DNA of 21,140 bases from Proteobacteria bacterium SG_bin6. GTDB taxonomy: Bacteria > Pseudomonadota > Alphaproteobacteria > Sphingomonadales > Sphingomonadaceae. Position 1 is the first letter of the stretch. Every line of letters begins with the position of its first letter. The stretch lies in contig LWDJ01000040.1 of the NCBI GenBank assembly GCA_002083435.1, positions 1 to 21,140 of the forward strand, written 5' to 3'. The position numbers were made by a program, and so were the translations under genes. Shown one piece after another: positions 1 through 7,455 of the stretch. The notes below the pieces were generated by a model. It was not told the DNA's origin. It saw only the letters and a list, made by a program, of their open reading frames with translations, and did no database searches.

Positions 1-1581
1 GGGTGCGGGGGCCGTCCACCCCATCACGTCAGCAGCAGTCTTGATCCTGCGAAGCCTATTCACACGAAAGTGAATAAACGGCGTCTCCCCAGCGTCCATC
101 ACGTCGTTGGGTGCCAGCCCGGCCGCTTCATCAGACCGGCAACCGTGGAGGGCGATGATCAACGGGACAAAGTAGCATGCGTCGTGGAAAATGACGTCGC
201 CGGGCTTGAATCGATCCCACAGTCCGGCGCAGCCGTGCCAAACCGGCGCTGTGAACGCATGGCGCAGATCGTCCGGTGACCACGCGGCTAACGCCTGGTT
301 CTTCTTCCGGCCTCCATTCTGACGCGTGACCTTGTTCTTTGAGCCTTTGGCGATTTGCTGTCGAATGATCTTGAAGTCGAGCCCGATCGGAAATGGTCGT
401 CCGCTCGCCCGCGCGTAGGTGACCAGGGCCGAGATCCAGGTCATGTGCTTTTTTCGCGTAACTTCAGATAAGCCCACAGTGGGCAGTTTTTTCTTCTCCG
501 CTTCATCCGGGGCCTTTCGCCACTCGTCACGCAGAGTTGTTCCTCGCTCGAGCGCCTCGCCGATGGTCTCCTGAATTTCTTGTTTCGTTCGAGGGCATTT
601 CTTCGCGAACCCATAGCGTGTCGGCAAACGAGAGAAGAGGGCCGCCATCTCGGCAAGGTGGTGCTGCTTCATAGTCGAGAACGGAATGTCGCCGTTCGCA
701 GCGATAAAAAGCTTCACGGCCGCATCGACGTCGCGCCGCCGCTCCTTGTCCCAGCTGCCGTCGGCGATCTTGTTCTTCAGGGCGTCGTGGGCGATCTCGC
801 TGATGGACAGGTCCGCCTTCTGTTCAGGATCTTCTGTCTCGTCTTGGATGATGGGCGCCAGAGACGCAGACGGAGCCTCCCGCGGAATCTGGGCGCGGTC
901 GTGAGCGGGGACGTCAACACCCAACAGGTTCAACAGATTGCCAGGCACGGGCAAGACGGTGCCCGGTTTGACGGGCAACCCGAGCAGTTCGGAGCCTTCA
1001 AGACAGGCGTTGCGATATGCTGCGGCCACGACGCGGCTGACCGCGATCTTGTTTGTGTCGTTGGGATAGACGCCAGCTTCCTTAAGGTAGGCGCCAATCT
1101 GGTTCGGCGTGACCGGCAGGCTGCGTCCGTGCCGCGCCAGCATGTCGCTGATACCGCTCGCCTCTGCTTCGGACAGCCCCGCTGCAATCAGCTCATCGAC
1201 AAAGGCCTGACCGTTGATCGGCGGCGCCGCACACCGAGTTAAATGCGTGAACAGATGGGCATAGGCTATGTTCGCCGCTGAATGCTGCTCGGCGAGCATG
1301 GGTGTCGCCGCCTGCTTCAGAATGATCCGATCCAGCTCCGTCTTGAATGCAAGATGGTATATGCGCGTGAGTTCGTCCCGCGCCAAGTTGGGCCGCAAAG
1401 AAGGTTCAACAGCACTCATCACCGTCGCAATCCCGAGCTCGAGGTGCGCGGCGCGCCCCTTCGCATCGGTCGCGCCGGCCGTCTTCAATGACACGCGGAC
1501 GGTTATAGGATGGGTATTCGGATTCCGCACACGCAGGGTGCGACGCCACCAGTAGATCGCGCCGCGACGGTAGATGGGCAT
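1..1581 (-). CDS. Tyrosine recombinase (phage/island integrase), 3' end beyond the left edge
   Basis: The minus-strand frame is open for 527 codons from ATG at 1581 to the window edge, with no stop. The start is supported by GGGAG about 8 bases upstream. The protein starts MPIYRRGAIYWWRR, a short N-terminal segment typical of one group of long alphaproteobacterial integrases, followed by a long helical region (about 50-370). A core-binding-like stretch at about 360-440 ends in NQALAAWSPDDLRHAF. The catalytic domain then starts: box I is LHGCRSDEAAGL with the catalytic Arg at R482 and E485, and RLRRIKTAA carries the beta-hairpin Lys at K514. The C-terminal HxxR, H/W and Tyr boxes would lie outside the window. 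Known role of the family: site-specific DNA strand exchange for integration and excision of phages or genomic islands. The family is clear from box I, but the exact element is not known. The last dozen visible codons fit the family poorly (see findings). Confidence 0.85.
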   Translation of the reverse strand, partial: MPIYRRGAIYWWRRTLRVRNPNTHPITVRVSLKTAGATDAKGRAAHLELGIATVMSAVEPSLRPNLARDELTRIYHLAFKTELDRIILKQAATPMLAEQHSAANIAYAHLFTHLTRCAAPPINGQAFVDELIAAGLSEAEASGISDMLARHGRSLPVTPNQIGAYLKEAGVYPNDTNKIAVSRVVAAAYRNACLEGSELLGLPVKPGTVLPVPGNLLNLLGVDVPAHDRAQIPREAPSASLAPIIQDETEDPEQKADLSISEIAHDALKNKIADGSWDKERRRDVDAAVKLFIAANGDIPFSTMKQHHLAEMAALFSRLPTRYGFAKKCPRTKQEIQETIGEALERGTTLRDEWRKAPDEAEKKKLPTVGLSEVTRKKHMTWISALVTYARASGRPFPIGLDFKIIRQQIAKGSKNKVTRQNGGRKKNQALAAWSPDDLRHAFTAPVWHGCAGLWDRFKPGDVIFHDACYFVPLIIALHGCRSDEAAGLAPNDVMDAGETPFIHFRVNRLRRIKTAADVMGWTAPAP

Positions 1582-1621
1582 GGATTTGGCTCCCGCAGCA
1601 CAGCGGGCGGCACAATTAAGT

Positions 1622-1887
1622 GCACAATTGTGCGATTTTGAGTCGCAACCATTTTCCCGCCTTAGGTTAAAAGGCGCGGTTTTCTGCCGTTTCTCGTTGC
1701 AAAAGGCTGGAAAATGGTCGGGGAGAGAGGATTCGCAACCCAAACCTATCCGAAAATCACGGTGACCACCCGCGCTGCTGGCTGGATGCTACAGCGCTAT
1801 ATTGAAAGCGCGCGCCCGGCCAGCAGCGCTAACCTCAGATCCTACACCACCCCCCGGGACGCGACCCAGTTGCAAGCACAATTGTGC
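1622..1887. repeat. Cluster of inverted repeats upstream of the integrase
   Basis: The perfect palindrome GCACAATTGTGC occurs twice, at 1622-1633 and 1876-1887, and a half-site CACAATT lies at 1611. Between them are an inverted pair with 16-base arms matching at 15 of 16 positions (1648-1663 and 1703-1718), a nested CGCCTT/AAGGCG pair (1658-1663 and 1671-1676), and a perfect 11-base inverted pair (1772-1782 and 1819-1829). The region lies directly before the integrase start. It may be the integrase promoter/operator, or the attachment region with recombinase or excisionase arm sites. No core attachment duplication can be tested here, because the other end of the element is outside the window. 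Confidence 0.6.
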
Positions 1888-2293
1888 TCTTCAAGCGATG
1901 CGCCGCCCTTGATGTCTCGCAAGCCCTAGCGGGATCGAGCGCGCCTTGATCAGGTGGGGTAACGCAGACGTGCCTGATCCGTTCCAACCACGTCGGCTAA
2001 GCGCCCCAATTACGGTCATTCGAAAGCCAATTTCACATGCCCAAAAGCTGCCGTGCGTTGATCGCGGGCGGTGCGGCCGCTAGCTACGGCCCGCCGTGCG
2101 TCGGTTTTCGGAGGGAAGCGTAGCGGCGACCCGCGCCAGTGTTCCGTCGCACCCGAGCAACTTCGCGGCGACCTTCCGGCGCAACCGTGTCGCAACAATC
2201 GGACAATGTCGGGGAAACACCGTCGTGGCATCGACTATTCCGAGCAGGTCTCGACGTTCGCTATTGCCACCACTCAGTAACGCGACGCCCGCA
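1888..2293. other. Gene-free stretch between integrase region and secreted-protein gene
   Basis: About 400 bases with no convincing gene on either strand. The short open frames here are arginine/proline-rich and have no recognisable domain. No tRNA fold was seen, although integrases often sit beside one. The composition changes from the AT-richer integrase leader to GC-rich DNA, so an element/host border could lie in this interval. That is an inference. Confidence 0.4.
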
Positions 2294-2325
2294 CCCGCGA
2301 GCGCGCCTTACCCAAAACTCGCGGG
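2294..2325 (+). promoter_or_regulatory. Leader hairpin that covers the ribosome binding site of the 2332 gene
   Basis: CCCGCGAG (2294-2301) and CTCGCGGG (2318-2325) form a perfect 8-base stem with a 16-base loop. The 3' arm includes the GGGG of the Shine-Dalgarno sequence (2323-2326), only a few bases before the ATG at 2332. If transcribed, the hairpin would hide the ribosome binding site and could limit or condition translation. Confidence 0.5.
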
Positions 2326-2331
2326 GAAACG

Positions 2332-2898
2332 ATGCGCGCCATATCCCTTCGCCACATCTTGTTATCGCTCGCTGCCCTGGTGTCTTGGATCCAGCCGGCG
2401 GACGCCCAAGCGCCAAACCTGCTGAAGAACGGTGGCTTCGAGGGCGCCGCGCCGACAGCTCCCGATCTGCCCGAGAGCTGGCGCCCGGACCGTGCCGAGG
2501 CGGGCTATGCCCTCACAACCGCGCCGGTACATGGCGGCGCCCATGCAGTGGCGATCACTTTCGACAAGCAGGCAAGCAGCGCCGGTTATGCCGGGATCAT
2601 CCAGGGAATCGCGGCGGAGGGTCTGGAGGGCCGCCCCATCATCCTCTCCGCCTGGCTGCACCGGGACAACCCCCAAAGCAAGGCTGGGCTGTGGCTGGCG
2701 TTCGTCGACGCAGCCGGCAAACGGCTCGGCTATGTGAATGATTATGACGCGCCCTGGCGCAACGCCGGCTGGAACCAACGCCGCCTGCGCGCGGTGGTGC
2801 CGGCCGGCACGAAGCGTATCGCGGTCGGCATCTCGGTGTTCGAGGAAAGCGGCATGCTGGTTATAGATGATGTTTCGCTTGAACAGGCGCGCGAATGA
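2332..2898 (+). CDS. Small secreted protein with a carbohydrate-binding-like jelly-roll fold
   Basis: 188 residues. A Sec signal peptide covers about residues 1-25, with a likely cut near ADA/QAPN. The mature part begins NLLKNGGFEG and ends MLVIDDVSLEQ. These N- and C-terminal signatures are typical of CBM4/CBM9-like galactose-binding-type beta-sandwiches, which usually sit in larger enzymes; here the module stands alone. The start at 2332 has GGGGA just upstream. The gene is 10 bases before the response-regulator GTG start and probably shares its transcript, so it may be a periplasmic or surface accessory of the two-component system and receptor downstream. The fold call rests on the end motifs only. 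Ligand and function are unknown. Confidence 0.7.
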   Translation: MRAISLRHILLSLAALVSWIQPADAQAPNLLKNGGFEGAAPTAPDLPESWRPDRAEAGYALTTAPVHGGAHAVAITFDKQASSAGYAGIIQGIAAEGLEGRPIILSAWLHRDNPQSKAGLWLAFVDAAGKRLGYVNDYDAPWRNAGWNQRRLRAVVPAGTKRIAVGISVFEESGMLVIDDVSLEQARE

Positions 2899-2908
2899 CG
2901 GGGGTGAT

Positions 2909-3625
2909 GTGATCGAGGAAGCCAGCCGCACGATCGACAACGCGCTGCGCGGCGTGAAGGTGCTGATCGCCGAGGATGAGCCCGAAATCGCCGAAATCGT
3001 CGAGGCCTTTTTCAAGAAGGAGGAGGCCCAGTGCCTGATCACGACCAGCGGTATCGACGCGATCGACGCCGCGCGCTGGTGGTGCCCCGATCTGCTGGTG
3101 CTCGACATTCGCCTGCCGGGGCGCGACGGGCTGTCGGTGCTCGCCGAGCTGCGCTCGACCGGCAAGGCGACGGGCGTGCTGATCGTCAGTGCGCTCGGCG
3201 ATGATATCGACAAGCTCACCGGCTTCCGGCTGGGGTGCGACGATTATCTGGTGAAGCCGTTCAACCCGCTCGAGCTCATCGCGCGCGCCAAGGTGCTGCT
3301 CGGGCGCGCGGCGCGGCAGCCGGAGCATCGCACGCTCGGCTTCGGCACGCTGCGGGTCGATCTGGAGGCGTTCCGGGCCTTTGCCGATGGCGTGCCGCTC
3401 ACGCTCACCCCGGTCGAGTTCCGCCTGCTCCGCCTGTTCGTCGAGCGCGGCGGCCGGCTGGTGAGCCGCGCGCAGATCGTCGATCATGCGCTGGCGGGGG
3501 ATGCCTATGATCGCTCGGTCGATCCGCACATCAGCCGGTTGCGCCAGAAGCTGGAAAGCGCGGGAGCGGGCGTGCGGCTCACCAGCATCCGCGGCGAAGG
3601 CTATCGCCTGGATTTGGTGGCATGA
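2909..3625 (+). CDS. OmpR/PhoB-family response regulator
   Basis: 238 residues from GTG 2909, chosen because GGGGG at 2900-2904 gives a ribosome site. An ATG at 2867 is in frame but overlaps the previous gene and lacks one. The receiver domain covers about 15-130: acidic pocket E22/D23, phospho-acceptor D66 in LVLDIRLPGRDGL, switch S94, and conserved K116 in DDYLVKPF. A winged-helix DNA-binding domain follows at about 145-238, with LTPVEFRLLRLF and the recognition segment DRSVDPHISRLRQKL. Phosphorylation by the partner kinase should switch DNA binding. It overlaps the kinase gene by 4 bases (ATGA), so the two are translationally coupled. The nearby receptor gene at 4868 is a plausible target. 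Confidence 0.95.
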   Translation: MIEEASRTIDNALRGVKVLIAEDEPEIAEIVEAFFKKEEAQCLITTSGIDAIDAARWWCPDLLVLDIRLPGRDGLSVLAELRSTGKATGVLIVSALGDDIDKLTGFRLGCDDYLVKPFNPLELIARAKVLLGRAARQPEHRTLGFGTLRVDLEAFRAFADGVPLTLTPVEFRLLRLFVERGGRLVSRAQIVDHALAGDAYDRSVDPHISRLRQKLESAGAGVRLTSIRGEGYRLDLVA

Positions 3626-4758
3626 CGACGAGCCTCGGCACGCGCATCGCGCTGAGCGCGATCGTGATCAGCGTCGTCGCGGCCCTGGTCGCCGCCTTCG
3701 TGCCCGATTACATCTACCTCATTCGCGACAAGCTGTTCCTGGCGAGCTTGTCGGCGCCCGATCAGCAGACGCTGTCGCGGTTGCTCGCCGATCACGGCCA
3801 ATGTTCGCCGCAGGTGCAAAATTTCAAGCTGGCGCATGGCTTTGCGCCGTGGCGGCTGAACTATAATTGGGCGCTCGGCGCGCTGATCGCGCTGACGGCG
3901 GCGATCTGCGGCGCGGTCGCCATCGGTTCCGCCCAGCGCATTGCCCGGCCGATCGCCGCACTTGCCGATAGCGCGCGCGCGGTGGCGCGCGGCGGCCGCG
4001 AACCGCCGCCGCCGCTCAGCAGCAGCGCCCCGCGCGAGATCGCGACGCTCCACCGCGATTTCACGACGATGGTCGCAGCACTCGATGCCGCCGATAACGA
4101 TGTCCGCCTGCGCTCGGCGGCGATCGCGCATGAGCTGCGCACCCCGCTCGCGGTGATGCGCGGGCGGCTGATCGGCGCCCAGGCGGGCGTATTCACGTTC
4201 GACGCGGCGATGCTCGAAAGCCTGTTGCGCCAGATTACGCTGGTCGATCAGCTGGTGGCGGACCTGAACCTGCTCGCGGCACGCCAGCAGGGTGAGCTGC
4301 GGCTGGAGACCGAGGACGTGCGGCTCGACCAGATCGCCCGTGCCGTGATCGAGGCGTTGCGCCCGGAAGCCGAGGCGGGCGGCGCGACGCTGATCGCGGA
4401 AGTCGACCCGATCACCACCCGCGCCGATCCCGCGCGGATCGAACGAGCGCTGCTCAATCTGGTGAGCAACGCGATCCGTTATGCGCCTGGTAGCACCATC
4501 CGCCTCTCGGTCGGCAGCAGCGGGGGCAAGATCGTGCTGGCGGTGAGCGACACCGGCCCCAGCTGGCCGGTCGCCGACCCGCAGGCGCTGGCGGGCGCTT
4601 TCGTGCGCGGCGACGAGTCGCGCTCGCGCCAATCGGGGGGGTCGGGGCTGGGCCTTGCGATCGTCGAGGCGGTGGCGCGCGCGCATGGCGGCGAATTGCG
4701 GCTCGGCGCCAACCAGCCGCGCGGCGCGCGCGCCGAGATGATCCTGCCGGCGGATTGA
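3622..4758 (+). CDS. Sensor histidine kinase
   Basis: 378 residues. Membrane segments lie at about 9-27 and 84-103 and bracket a small periplasmic loop of about 55 residues with a single Cys (C61). A HAMP-like linker covers about 104-155. The dimerisation box is AAIAHELRTPLAV with H170 as phospho-acceptor. The ATPase domain has the N box NLVSNAIRYAP, a G1 box VSDTGPSW, and a G2 box GGSGLGLAIVEAV. It autophosphorylates and passes phosphate to the regulator encoded just upstream, with which it overlaps by 4 bases. The G1 box lacks the usual second glycine motif (DTGPSW rather than DxGxG), but the rest is intact. The signal is unknown; the short sensor loop does not suggest a large ligand domain. 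Confidence 0.95.
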   Translation: MTTSLGTRIALSAIVISVVAALVAAFVPDYIYLIRDKLFLASLSAPDQQTLSRLLADHGQCSPQVQNFKLAHGFAPWRLNYNWALGALIALTAAICGAVAIGSAQRIARPIAALADSARAVARGGREPPPPLSSSAPREIATLHRDFTTMVAALDAADNDVRLRSAAIAHELRTPLAVMRGRLIGAQAGVFTFDAAMLESLLRQITLVDQLVADLNLLAARQQGELRLETEDVRLDQIARAVIEALRPEAEAGGATLIAEVDPITTRADPARIERALLNLVSNAIRYAPGSTIRLSVGSSGGKIVLAVSDTGPSWPVADPQALAGAFVRGDESRSRQSGGSGLGLAIVEAVARAHGGELRLGANQPRGARAEMILPAD

Positions 4759-4838
4759 GCCGCGCGCACCGCCACCGCTTGGTCGATCGCAACAATCCGG
4801 CAAGCAACCGCCAACCAGCCCGCACCAGGCCCATGCGA

Positions 4839-4864
4839 CCCAGCAGAATGGAAGCTGGGGAGGA
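4839..4864 (+). promoter_or_regulatory. Ribosome binding site of the 4868 receptor with overlapping hairpin
   Basis: The strong Shine-Dalgarno GGGGAGGA lies at 4857-4864, just before ATG 4868. CCCAGC (4839-4844) and GCTGGG (4854-4859) form a 6-base stem with a 9-base loop that takes in the first part of this site. AAGCTGGG also recurs at 4871-4878, inside the first codons, so the upstream arm could pair with either copy. Confidence 0.45.
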
Positions 4865-4867
4865 TCA

Positions 4868-6889
4868 ATGAAGCTGGGATCGGTCAGTCTGCTCGCCGTG
4901 CTGTGCGCCGGCGTCGTTTCAGCACGCGCCGCCGCCGCCGAGGGCGCGACCGCGAAAGCCAGCTATCCCGCCGCCTTCTTCGCAGATGTGCAGCCGCAAA
5001 ACGCGCTCGATATGCTTGTCCGCGTGCCCGGCTTTACCTTGGTGGAGGGGAATGGCGCGCGGGGCTTTGGCGATGCCGCGGGCAATGTGCTGATCAACGG
5101 CGCGCGGCCCGTAACCAAGGATGTCGCGCTTGCCGAGTATCTCAAGCGCATTCCCGCCGCCACGGTGGACCGGATCGAGCTGCTCGACGGCGCCTCGGCG
5201 GGGCTGCAGGGCGGCGGCAGCCGGCTGATCGCGAACATCGTGCTGAAGGCGAGCGGTGGCGGTAGCTGGCGCCTGCGCGGCGAAACGGTGGGCGACAGTC
5301 GCGTCGCCCCCACCGGCGCCCTTTCTTGGAAAGGTGACATCGCCGGAGCGCGCGTTTCGGCAAGCGTTGACGGCGGGGTCGACACGCTGATGCGGCTTGA
5401 AGGGCGCGAACGGCTGATCAACGCGGGCGGGGTGATCGTGGAGGATGGTCCGCTGGTCGATAACCGGCGCAATCAGGCGGTCGCCGGATCGTTCAGCATC
5501 GCCGGGAAAATCGCCGGCGTGACGACCAGTTTGTCCACCGCGCTGCGCGCCTCCGAATTCACCCGGCGGTCCCGGTTCGACGTGTTCACCATCGGCCAGC
5601 CCGAGCTGATGCGCCTCGATCTGGAAAGCGATACCAACCGCGATCGCAGCGCCGAGCTTTCGCTGGAGCTGAAGCGCCCGATCGGGCGGGGCGAAGCCAA
5701 GGCGATCGTGCTGCAAACCTGGTCGGGATCGCGCTTCCTTTCGGGCATAGAATCCCGTTTTCCCGATAAAGACTTCGCTGCTTCGCGGTTCGAATCGAAG
5801 CAGACTCAATCGGAAACGATCCTCCGCGCGGGCTGGGCGCCGCGCTGGCCCAGGCTTTCGGGCGAGATCGCGGTGGAGGGCGTGCGGACGACGCTGGGCG
5901 CCGCCACCGCCTTTTTCGGCACCAGCCCGGCGGGAGAAACGCTGCTGGACCAAGGGACCACCGATGTCGGCGAATGGCGCGGATCGGCGGCGATTTCCGC
6001 CACCTATAGCGGCATCAAGCAGTTGAGCATCGAAGCCGCGCTCGCCGGCGAAATCTCGCGGATCGAGCTCGCCGCGCCGTTTCGCGGTGCGAACACCTAT
6101 CGCTTCCTGAAGCCCCGGCTGGTGTTCAACTGGGCGGCGGGCGCGCGCACATCGGTGAACCTGCGGCTCGAACGGCTGGTCGGCCAGCTCGATTTCGGCG
6201 ATTTCGTCGGCGCCCAGCAAGTGTCCGACGGATCGGCGACCCAGACCAACGCGGCGCTCCAACCACCGCAGACCGACGCCGCGCGGCTGACGATCGAGCG
6301 CCGCTGGGGCAAGCGCGGCAGCGTAGCGGTCACGCTGGTCGGTGAGCGCGCGCGCAATATCGTCGACGTTATCCCGGTGGCGGGCGGCCAGGGCATCGGC
6401 AACATCCCGAGCGGCACTGCCTATGGCGTCGATCTGCTGGCGACGCTGCCGCTCGATTTCCTGCTGCGCGGCGCCGAGTTGACGGTGAACGCCGCCTGGC
6501 GGCGCACGATGGTGACCGATCCGTTCAACGGGCAGACCCGCCCCTTCCAGAACAGCGAGTTCGACCCCAGCACCATCAGCTTCCGCCACGTCGCCTCGCG
6601 CGACATCACCTATGGCGCGCGTTTCACCTATGAGCCGCCCAGCCGCACGTTCCGTAGCGCGCTGTTCACCGATTACCGCCCCGGACCGGCGGTTTCGGTC
6701 TTCGGCGAATTCGCGGTGCACAAGGGGTTGAAGCTTTCGGTCGAAGTGAATCGCTTGTTCGACCAGGCGGTCGACCGCGACCTGTTCCGCTATGCCGGGG
6801 TGCGGGGTGAGGTCCCCTTCTCGGTGATCGAATCGCGCCGGCGAATGTCGCGGCGGCTGTTCGCGCTGCAGATCGAGGGAAGTTTCTGA
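4868..6889 (+). CDS. TonB-dependent outer-membrane receptor, sphingomonad plug type
   Basis: 673 residues, with a signal peptide at about 1-25 (AAAAEG). The plug domain is at about 38-130: QNALDMLVRVPGFTLVEG, GNVLINGARP and DRIELLDGASAGLQGGGS, ending IANIVLKAS. The rest is rich in alternating beta strands and ends in a terminal Phe (LQIEGSF), as expected for an outer-membrane barrel. It resembles the receptor group, common in Caulobacterales and Sphingomonadales, in which the plug carries 'ALDM..R.PGF' and 'GNVLI.G.RP'. No N-terminal signalling domain is present, so it probably does not drive an ECF cascade. The substrate is unknown. It lies 109 bases after the kinase gene on the same strand, so it may be the output of that two-component system. 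Confidence 0.88.
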   Translation: MKLGSVSLLAVLCAGVVSARAAAAEGATAKASYPAAFFADVQPQNALDMLVRVPGFTLVEGNGARGFGDAAGNVLINGARPVTKDVALAEYLKRIPAATVDRIELLDGASAGLQGGGSRLIANIVLKASGGGSWRLRGETVGDSRVAPTGALSWKGDIAGARVSASVDGGVDTLMRLEGRERLINAGGVIVEDGPLVDNRRNQAVAGSFSIAGKIAGVTTSLSTALRASEFTRRSRFDVFTIGQPELMRLDLESDTNRDRSAELSLELKRPIGRGEAKAIVLQTWSGSRFLSGIESRFPDKDFAASRFESKQTQSETILRAGWAPRWPRLSGEIAVEGVRTTLGAATAFFGTSPAGETLLDQGTTDVGEWRGSAAISATYSGIKQLSIEAALAGEISRIELAAPFRGANTYRFLKPRLVFNWAAGARTSVNLRLERLVGQLDFGDFVGAQQVSDGSATQTNAALQPPQTDAARLTIERRWGKRGSVAVTLVGERARNIVDVIPVAGGQGIGNIPSGTAYGVDLLATLPLDFLLRGAELTVNAAWRRTMVTDPFNGQTRPFQNSEFDPSTISFRHVASRDITYGARFTYEPPSRTFRSALFTDYRPGPAVSVFGEFAVHKGLKLSVEVNRLFDQAVDRDLFRYAGVRGEVPFSVIESRRRMSRRLFALQIEGSF

Positions 6890-6907
6890 GGGCGGCCGTT
6901 CGTGATC

Positions 6908-7063
6908 CCAAAAGCAGCGGCGTCTTTTGGCTGTTCTGCCAAAGATTTGGAGGCGGCGACCGTGTTCGCGCAAGCTCGCTTGGAACACCGCCACCACCAG
7001 ATCAATCGTTCACTTCCAGAGCGTATCACTAGGCACCTGATCCACAATGATCAGGAATAGGTG
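6908..7063. terminator. Hairpins between convergent genes
   Basis: Two stems lie in the gap between the receptor (ends 6889, plus) and the cytochrome gene (ends 7072, minus). The first is CCAAAAG/CTTTTGG at 6908-6914 and 6924-6930. The second is CCTGATC/GATCAGG at 7036-7042 and 7049-7055, flanked by CACCT/AGGTG (7034-7038 and 7059-7063). Neither is followed by a clear T-run, so intrinsic termination is uncertain. The second has the look of a degenerate copy of the sphingomonad hairpin repeat seen at 16564-16607. Confidence 0.4.
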
Positions 7064-7071
7064 TTAACGCC

Positions 7072-7449
7072 CTACCGCCCGGCGGAAGCTGTCGAGTTCG
7101 CGACAAGATAGGCGATGATCGCGGCTCTTTGGGTTGGATCGGGAATGGTGAGGAACATTTTCGATCCCGGCGCCAGCTTCTGCGGGCCTTGCAGCCACAC
7201 GTCGAGCCGGGCCGGGGTCCAGACCCCGGCAAGCTTTTTGATCGCGCTGGAATAGGGATAGCCTGGTGCAGTCGCGATCTTCCGGCCGACGACGCCGCGA
7301 TGCGCCGGGCCGATGCGGTTGGCGTCCAGCGAATGGCAGCCGCCGCATTTTGCCTGATACAGCGCTTGGCCGTCAGCGGGCGATTGCGCCGAGATGGGCG
7401 TGGCGGTCACCAAGACCGCCACCGCCACGATGCGTGAAATAGGGCGCAT
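7072..7449 (-). CDS. Periplasmic class I c-type cytochrome
   Basis: 125 residues. A signal peptide covers about 1-21 (ATPISAQS). The haem-binding motif is CGGCH (C35, C38, H39), and the likely axial Met is M98 in APGSKMFL. The pattern IGPAHRGVVGRK after the haem motif is typical of the mitochondrial-like/c2 class. It is a soluble one-haem electron carrier in the periplasm. It follows the ferritin-like gene by 6 bases with no strong ribosome site of its own, which implies translational coupling. Its electron partner is unknown. In this context it could feed or accept electrons for the ferritin-like protein. Confidence 0.93.
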   Translation of the reverse strand: MRPISRIVAVAVLVTATPISAQSPADGQALYQAKCGGCHSLDANRIGPAHRGVVGRKIATAPGYPYSSAIKKLAGVWTPARLDVWLQGPQKLAPGSKMFLTIPDPTQRAAIIAYLVANSTASAGR

Positions 7450-7455
7450 CGTCGG

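Noticed and set aside
580..1242. Long plus-strand open frame opposite the integrase
   Set aside because: It has no recognisable domain and mirrors the minus-strand frame, which shows recombinase motifs and stays open for 527 codons.
2362..3219. Minus-strand frame opposite the secreted protein and response regulator
   Set aside because: Low-complexity Ser/Arg-rich sequence; the plus-strand genes have clear domains, ribosome sites and operon overlap.
4919..6997. 692-codon minus-strand frame opposite the first TonB receptor
   Set aside because: Arg/Gln/His-rich mirror of a high-GC gene, with no domain or signal peptide; the receptor on the plus strand has plug and barrel features.
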